A DNA stretch of 64,000 nt, taken from NCBI GenBank assembly GCA_002189035.1, contig NEEC01000020.1:124001-188000 (forward strand). The letters are read 5' to 3'. Within the stretch, counting starts at the first letter, position 1; each line of letters starts with the position of its first letter. This document shows, in pieces, positions 58,131-64,000 of the stretch. Under the pieces are notes generated by a model. That model was given only the letters and a program-made list of their open reading frames with translations. It was not told the origin of the DNA and made no database searches. This DNA is from Utricularia gibba. Taxonomy: Eukaryota > Streptophyta > Magnoliopsida > Lamiales > Lentibulariaceae. The position numbers and the translations under genes were made by a program.

Positions 58131-58699
58131 TGCAAAAATCTCAGTAATGCAGGTACGATCCCCCGTCCGAAACCATTATTGATGTGGTGTGATGAAAGAG
58201 AAACCGCAGCTACATTTGTTGGATAGGAAACTAGAGGAAAGTGAAAGGAAAAGCCTTTGGGGTGGGATAATTTAATTAGGGTTTGGAATTTGGGGACGGA
58301 GAGAGTGCACTGGTGCAGTTCATCAGTCACTTTTCCTCCAAGCTTTGACTTGATTAAAGAATGCAAACAAAAGACTTGTTGCTGTCATCTTACTATTTTT
58401 AATATTTATTTAGTAAAAAAATATCCCATAATTAGAAATATATATATATATATTCAATTAATAATTGAAACATTTCAGGAAAATTAGGTACACATTATCC
58501 TAATTTTTTTCAAAATTATACAAAATTGATCCTCATAATTTCAAAACTTAATTTTGATAAATTATTTCGATAAACAATTTAACATAAATAATTGATAGGC
58601 AAAGTTCCCATGAAAGGGTGAAGTCAAGGAAGGCAAAAATGATACCAAAGAGTTGCAAGAAGCAAACTAAACAAGTTTGCAGCCAAATTTGGTTCAGAA
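58131..58699. other. Promoter of the His/Pro-rich protein gene and calmodulin 3' UTR
   Basis: On the minus strand this runs from the calmodulin 3' end to the next start codon. ATTAGGGTTTGG at 58275-58286 is a telo-box-like sequence about 145-155 bases upstream of the ATG. A TA repeat lies at 58438-58453. The rest is AT-rich. Confidence 0.4.
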
Positions 58700-59643
58700 T
58701 CACTTGGCCATCATCACCTTGACAAACTCTTCATAGTTGATTTGGCCATCACCATCCACATCTGCTTCCCTGATCATTTCATCAACCTCTTCATCAGTGA
58801 GCTTTTCCCCCAGATTAGTCATCACGTGGCGCAATTCTTCGGCGGAGATGAACCCATTCTGATCCTTGTCGAACACACGGAATGCTTCCTTCAGCTCTTC
58901 CTCCGAGTCTGTGTCCTTCATTTTCCTTGCCATGAGGTTCAGAAATTCAGGGAAGTCGATGGTTCCATTGCCGTCTGCGTCCACTTCATTGATCATGTCC
59001 TGCAGCTCGGCCTCGGTTGGATTCTGCCCCAGGGATCTCATCACCGTTCCAAGTTCCTTCGTGGTGATGCTACCTGTGAAAAAAAAAAATCCAGCTCCAG
59101 TTTCATGATCTCTAATGCGCACTATCTTTTTGGGCTCACATGAAGTGAAGCATCATTGTGTATTTAGGCACATACACATTGACATCATCTATAGAACCCG
59201 AATCATCAAGGAGAACTTCACTCCACATTCTTTACTACCTTCTCCATCTAGAGTCCTACTCATCCAAAGTTGCTAAATTTGCATACGAATCCGTCACCAA
59301 ATTACCATTAATCAGTTTAAAGCCAGATTAAACTACTTTACAGGCAAGTGAATCTCCGAAAATCTGCATTCATTGTTCACCAAGTTGTATCAAGGCAAAA
59401 TGCCATAGGGTATATACATAATCACCTTCACAATCCAAGTAAATGCACCAGATCTCACATCGAATTCATGAATTCCGCATCCGGTAAGCATTTCCAACCA
59501 AAAGCATTTCAAAACCTCATTCAAGGAGGATTATAAAAGGTAATGAATAAACTAAAATTGATCTGACCATCGCCATCCTTGTCGAAAAGGCTGAACGCCT
59601 CCTTGAACTCGGAGATCTGGTCATCGGTAAGCTGATCCGCCAT
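58700..59643 (-). CDS. CAM: Calmodulin
   Basis: This is the calcium sensor that binds and regulates many targets. Exons are 59643-59568 and 59073-58700, giving 149 residues, exactly calmodulin length. The intron splits the first EF-hand loop after DKDGDG, the conserved position in plant calmodulin genes. Four loops are complete: [36 protein letters not shown] and [12 protein letters not shown]. The central linker is [16 protein letters not shown] and the end is [10 protein letters not shown]. The residue after the first DGDG is Ser, where plant calmodulins usually have Cys. There is no C-terminal prenylation box or extension, so it is a true calmodulin rather than a CML. Confidence 0.97.
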
Positions 59644-59989
59644 TTTTCTCCGAAGCACACCTGAAGATCGCCGACCTCTGCGCCCGAAGTTGAAGAAGCG
59701 TACGTACACCAATAATTTCGAATTTTAACGAAATTAAGGAATATTTATATATACAGCGTAGAAGGGTGTTTTGGTAAAATCACGCATCCTCTCCATTCTT
59801 CCACGAAGCCAAATCAATCATGACTAGTGACTGTTGGCAGCCCTGCAGATTCTTGGACCGAGAAAAGGTAAAGTAGAAGACGACGGGCGAGGCGAGTCAG
59901 TCAACAAACGCGTAGCGGAAGAAAAAGGGGAAAGGCAAGTATTTTGAATCGGAAAAGTAGAGCCGGGGAACCAAAGGAGCGAGATTGCG
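59644..59989. promoter_or_regulatory. Divergent promoter: calmodulin / LRR protein
   Basis: A 346-base spacer. On the minus strand a TATA box (CTGTATATATAAATAT) lies at 59741-59756, about 100 bases upstream of the calmodulin ATG. The LRR side has no TATA box and a purine-rich leader. Confidence 0.5.
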
Positions 59990-61109
59990 ATGATGGGTTT
60001 CAGAGATTTGGTCCTGGTTCTTGCTCTAACCAGTGTCGTCTCTACGCTGCCCAAGGGTCTTTCGAATTTGGAGGGCGACGCACTCTACGCGTTCCGGCAG
60101 AGCTTGTCCGATCCCGATAAGGTGCTTCAGAGCTGGGATCCGAATCTGGTTTGCCCCTGTACCTGGTTCCATGTGACCTGCAACCAAGACAATCGTGTCA
60201 CTCGCTTGTATGTTTTTGTTTTCGTGCTTAAATTGGTGTAGCCCTATGTTTACGTTGTGGGTTTGTTTTGCTATTGGGACCATGTGAGGAATTTCTTTTC
60301 TTTATTGTATCTGTTTATGCTGTTTTGTTAACAGGGATCTTGGGAACTCAAACTTGTCTGGTCATCTAGTCCCGGAGCTTGGGAAGCTCGAGCATCTTCA
60401 GTATCTGTAAGATTTTCAAGCCTCATATTTTTTGTGTCCTTTACTGATACGTGCATATGGTGTTGCATTGTTCATACCGGTTAGTGTGGTTTTTGGCATG
60501 GCTATTTTTGCAGTGAGCTTTACAAGAACAACATCCAAGGTTCAATTCCTGCCGAGCTAGGGAAACTAAAGAGCTTAATCAGCTTGGACCTTTACAACAA
60601 CAACATCTCAGGGAAGATACCCCCATCTCTTGGGAACTTGAAATCTCTAGTCTTTCTGTAAGTCTCCAGTGTGATATCTGTTCTCTTGGTTTCAGCCTTG
60701 TTGCATTGCAATATAAACTGTTCCTTGACTTGGACAGACGTGTTAATGATAATCAGCTCACTGGTCCGATCCCCAGAGAGCTTGCCAGCATACCAAGCTT
60801 GAAAGTTTTGTAAGTGTGAACCATTTATTGTGCTGGTTTTTTCACTTTTTGTATTTCTACTCATCATGATGTTCTGCAGGGATGTCTCAAACAACAATCT
60901 CTGCGGCACGATACCAACTACTGGATCCTTTGAGCACTTTCCTTTGAGCAAGTAAGACCATGAGCTCTTCTTTGAAAACAGAACAGTCCCATTAACCCTC
61001 CGGTTTTTCAATGATGCTTACATTGCCAATTTCCAGCTTTGAAAACAATCCTCGACTCGAAGGTCCGGAGCTTCGGGGACTCGCAACCTACGAGACCAAC
61101 TGCTCTTAG
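59990..61109 (+). CDS. Secreted LRR protein, SERK-ectodomain-like without kinase (At5g21090/LRR1 type)
   Basis: Small extracellular LRR proteins of this group resemble the SERK/BAK1 ectodomain and are linked to immunity and receptor complexes; the exact partner is unknown. Six exons are in phase: 59990-60207, 60335-60406, 60514-60657, 60738-60809, 60880-60951 and 61037-61109, giving 216 residues. Exons 2-5 are 72 or 144 bases, one or two LRR units each, the classical LRR exon pattern. A signal peptide ([15 protein letters not shown]) opens the protein. LRRNT_2 holds the paired Cys in [10 protein letters not shown]. Five plant-type LRRs follow ([15 protein letters not shown] and similar). The C-terminal cap ends YETNCS with the stop at 61107-61109. 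There is no transmembrane or kinase part, and the last exon ends as in the soluble family, so this is not a truncated receptor kinase. Confidence 0.92.
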
Positions 61110-62056
61110 AAGATTGATAGGTACATTGCTGGTGGTTACCTATTTTTGCAAGTTTGTTCTATTCTACTTGGAAGCCAAGGTCTGAAAGACTTGCTTGTGC
61201 TGGATGATGACTATCAGTTACCTGTGCGTAATGTATGCTGTTTTTAGCTCGTTCCATCAAGTAGTGTCTTGATTGTATTGAAATTTGAACTGAAACGACA
61301 GAAACAGTGCATGTAATGGAAAATGTAAGCATTTCGAGTATGAAGCAATCCCACATCTGTTTAGGGGAAGACAAGTAAGATAACTTCAAGGAGGCAGAAT
61401 AGCTGAGCAAAACATTCAACATTCGGTTTCCACCATTCCATTTTTTTTCCAGTTTTAGCTTTTGCTTCATGAGGATTTGAACATAGGTCAGCTTGATTGC
61501 TCAGTTTGTGTATCTACAGTTTTTTCCATCAACAGCCCACACCAGGAACTTCGGAGCCGACCGGCTCGAGACATGAATCACCCCTTTTGTAACTCGCGGG
61601 GGCCTTTAGCATCACACTTTCTAGAATTGAATGGAATGCGCAATGACTCGGACGACCTCCAGGAGGATTTCCCGGCTCCGCCGCCGGTGGGCATATTTCT
61701 GGGATATGCAATGATAGAGAGAGGTTAAATTGAACCCAAACCCCTTTTTCATACATGCAAACTTGGATATGGAAGGCTATTACCTACAGGCTACAGGCTT
61801 ACTCGATTACAGGTTGACTATCAGTGTTGAAAGCTTCCTCTTGAATCAACGTAAGCTTACCAAATGAATAAATAGTAAAACGGAACAGGGTGGCATGCAT
61901 CAGTGGAGAGTAAGTTCAACAGGCAGACAAGAACTGTAGTAAGAGGTGAAGAGAAGCAACCATCTCCTTCACGAGACTGCTGCTGGCTCTGCATCTTCAT
62001 CATGCAGTGTTTTCCTAAAGTGCGGCCAACAGGGAACAGCCTTCTTACCTCCCAAT
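61110..62056. other. LRR 3' UTR and 3' flank of the small minus-strand gene
   Basis: The first about 350 bases are probably LRR 3' UTR. 61500-61800 is GC-balanced without a recognisable product. The minus-strand gene's 3' UTR should lie before 62057. Confidence 0.35.
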
Positions 62057-62515
62057 TCAGATATGGCCACGGCCACCACATTGGGAGCACATTATATTCC
62101 CAGTGCCTCCCCAACCTGCACAAGACAGCAGGCATAACCAAAAGCAGGCACTAAAATGGTATTTTTGGGCACCAAGGTGAATAGATCAATAGCAAAACTG
62201 TCGAGAGTTCAGAGTGAAGAGGTTTTTCTCATACTTCTTGCACCTCAATTGACTGATACAAACACACTTCAGTGAGCTCGGTTAAGGGAAGTGTGCATAA
62301 GGCTACCTAAGCATCTGACTTTCACGATGATCCCCTGACTCTCCATGATGGAGTCTATGTGGCGCAAAGAACTGCCCCTTAGCTAGGCAACCTAAGCAAC
62401 GGGATTTTTTTCCGACATTCACCTCAGGCAGGGATTACCCAACAGGCTTCTGGATTATTTCCTCCGGGATCGGTGTATCATATTGAAACAGTGATGATTC
62501 AACACTACGGTGATT
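62057..62515 (-). CDS. Small gene ending in a CxxCxGxG (DnaJ-type) zinc motif, three downstream exons; 5' end unresolved
   Basis: Three short minus-strand exons fit together by phase and good splice sites: 62515-62439, 62371-62307 and 62115-62057 (77, 65 and 59 bases; phases 0, 2 and 1 all match). They encode 66 residues that read like real protein: NHRSVESSLFQYDTPIPEE, then IIQKPVGSLRHIDSIMESQG, then IIVKVRCLGWGGTGNIM, and the end CSQCGGRGHI. The Cys-x-x-Cys-Gly-Gly-Arg-Gly unit is the zinc-binding repeat of DnaJ-type fingers (also in BSD2/LQY1-like plastid proteins), but only one unit is present before the stop. The first exon was not settled; MEKEKPTVQHHDW at 62959 is a candidate start, with GT donors in phase at several places. 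The start would lie about 130 bases from PNPase, back to back. I do not recognise the family. Confidence 0.55.
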
Positions 62516-63092
62516 CTGAAGGCATCATGCCTACAGTTTCCCTGGAGTTTAAAACTGCACCACCAAGCCTCTGAATTCGTGAGACATTGAACTTTCAGAC
62601 TTGTTACTCTTTAAGTTTACAACCCATTTTCAAGAATAAAGCTGTTTATGGAGACGAAAAAATCATAAGCAAAAAACCGAATTGATGAACCAGAGGAACC
62701 GATAGGAGCGACACCGTTGCTTTGATCACCAGAGCCAGAGCTAGGAAGAAACATACAGTTCTCCCGCAAATGGGAGTGTGACCGATTCGCAAAGAAGATT
62801 CCGTCGATGATCACCGCGGTCAAAGTCCACCGACTGATGTATTGGGCTCCTCCCTACATTCCCGAAGATTGCGTTTTTCGGGCTCCATGATTCCGAGAGC
62901 TTAACGGCCAGCGGCGCTCTCCAGTCGTGGTGTTGAACTGTTGGTTTCTCTTTCTCCATAGTCGCGTTTCGGAATGAGCGACATCTTGGATATAAAAAAA
63001 AGATAATAAAATTGGTGTCTGCAACTGCTGAGGAAACCGGATAAGCCTGCAGAAGCAACACTTGCAAGCATTTCAAGAACAAGGAAGCGGGA

Positions 63093-63983
63093 ATGCTTGC
63101 GGCGAACCCCACCAATCCGACTTTGGAAATTTCGATTTCCCAATTCAAAGCTCCCTACTCTAGGAAACTGAGATTAATTCCTCCTTTTTCGCCGGTGGAT
63201 TGCTTTCCGCAGATTGAAGGTTTTCATTTTTCGCGTTCATTTGGGCGGAATACTGTTCTTCGATGTTCGAGAGCGAGGCGAAGGTTGATTGGAAGCACCA
63301 GATGGAACAGGAGCCTTTGCCATGGACTCCATGTTCGGGCTTCAGTGAAAGCAGAAGGTGACACTCGAAATGAGGCAGCGATTCCACAACCCTTAGCTCC
63401 TTTCTCCATCAATATTCCGTTCGGGGATCGTAACGTAAGTTATCCAAGTTGAAAACATAAAGGAACGAGTTTTGTTTGAGTCCATGTTCAAATTCGGAAA
63501 AATTTCGGATCCAAAAACCACGAACTTTTCCAGAAATTTTTGAACATTGGTTTGAGTGATCACACACATTCAGCAAGTAGCATGAATAGCTTGCTTAATC
63601 TCTCCTTGCTTAAAGTCGATTTTTGATTTTCCACAGATATTAGTTGAGACAGGCCATATTGGAAGGCAAGCTAGTGCTGCTGTTACTGTAACAGATGGGG
63701 AAACTGTGAGTTAGCTGCCAGAAGCCTTATCTTATTTCTCCATGAGAATGGGAATTGAGGATTCTCTGTAAATATAAGATTTCATTGCATCACTGCTTCA
63801 TAGGCATGTTATGTCAGAGAACTTGTGCTGCTTATGCTTTAATGAAAATTATATATGTTGTGGCTTCTCATTGCAGATAATCTACACAACTGTTTGTCTG
63901 GCTGAAGATCCCTGTGACCCTTCTGATTTCTTTCCACTTTCTGTGCACTACCAAGAGCGTTTCTCAGCAGCTGGGCGCACAAG
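63093..63983 (+). CDS. PNP1: Chloroplast polyribonucleotide nucleotidyltransferase (PNPase), 5' part; runs off the window
   Basis: PNPase is a phosphorolytic 3'-5' exonuclease and polyadenylating enzyme for plastid RNA. Exons 63093-63434, 63637-63705 and 63877-63983 are in the window; the third ends with AG before GTAGGC, and the gene continues beyond 64000. The first about 85 residues form a transit peptide rich in Ser and Arg ([17 protein letters not shown]). The first RNase PH domain begins with [31 protein letters not shown], then [20 protein letters not shown], all strong PNPase signatures. The plastid rather than mitochondrial form is inferred from the leader and the IPFGDR start. Only about 170 of roughly 900 residues are visible, so completeness cannot be judged. 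Confidence 0.93.
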
Positions 63984-64000
63984 GTAGGCGCAAAAATGTC

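Noticed and set aside
59990-61109. Truncated SERK/BAK1 receptor kinase
   Set aside because: The last exon ends in the same NCS-stop form as the known soluble LRR family, and no transmembrane or kinase exons follow downstream.
61462-61728. 88-codon plus-strand frame after the LRR gene
   Set aside because: No recognisable motif, no promoter and no splice context; more likely 3' UTR or spacer.
62741-63148. 135-codon minus-strand frame overlapping the PNPase start
   Set aside because: As a whole it overlaps PNPase exon 1 in antisense. Only its MEKEK part (from 62959) is kept, as a possible first exon of the small CxxCxGxG gene.

Overview
This window is nuclear DNA from a flowering plant, most likely a eudicot. 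The evidence is intron-rich genes with GT..AG borders, AT-rich introns and spacers, and plant-only or plastid proteins: MAP70, the chlorophyll-pathway enzyme GluTR, a DRP3-type dynamin, chloroplast PNPase, PEPKR2 and a P-class PPR protein. A narrower placement (perhaps an asterid) would be a guess. The region is gene-dense and ordinary in content. I see no intact transposon, no organelle insertion, no rRNA or tRNA gene and no CRISPR. All gene models below are my own splice-site readings supported by codon phase and family resemblance, not transcripts.

Layout. 0.4-15.9 kb (+): TOR kinase, 57 coding exons. 16.2-18.9 kb (-): a two-transmembrane protein with a PP1-docking-like RVTF motif, divergent from HEMA (glutamyl-tRNA reductase, 19.5-21.3 kb, +). 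22.0-24.6 kb (+): OPT oligopeptide transporter. 25.4-26.9 kb (+): class-I glutamine-amidotransferase / gamma-glutamyl peptidase. 27.8-32.2 kb (+): DRP3-type dynamin. 33.2-35.1 kb (+): beta-carbonic anhydrase. 35.7-37.3 kb (-): PEPKR2-like kinase, divergent from a Nudix hydrolase (38.8-40.5 kb, +). 42.8-46.0 kb (+): MAP70. 46.5-48.8 kb (-): PPR protein, divergent from an RSRC2/SMAP-like SR protein (49.2-51.2 kb, +). 51.5-55.0 kb (+): mitochondrial processing peptidase alpha. 56.0-58.1 kb (-): a His/Pro-rich membrane protein. 58.7-59.6 kb (-): calmodulin, divergent from a secreted SERK-like LRR protein (60.0-61.1 kb, +). 62.06-62.5 kb (-): a small three-exon gene hidden in short exons, ending in a CxxCxGxG motif. 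63.1 kb to the end (+): the 5' part of chloroplast PNPase.

The genes do not form one pathway. Many serve housekeeping organelle biology (GluTR, MPP-alpha, PPR, PNPase, DRP3, carbonic anhydrase). TGGGCC/GGCCCA Site II-like boxes recur in the spacers in front of several genes, which fits constitutive, growth-linked expression.

The most informative anomaly is not a new system. In seven genes the reading frame breaks at 11 places, each inside a conserved exon and each repaired by one extra base in a short homopolymer (mostly G or C). Nine of the 11 lie between 19.6 and 36.4 kb. Uncorrected long-read homopolymer undercalling explains this better than decay of seven essential genes, and it would mislead automatic annotation. 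The most novel biology candidates are the hidden CxxCxGxG gene and the RVTF-bearing membrane protein.
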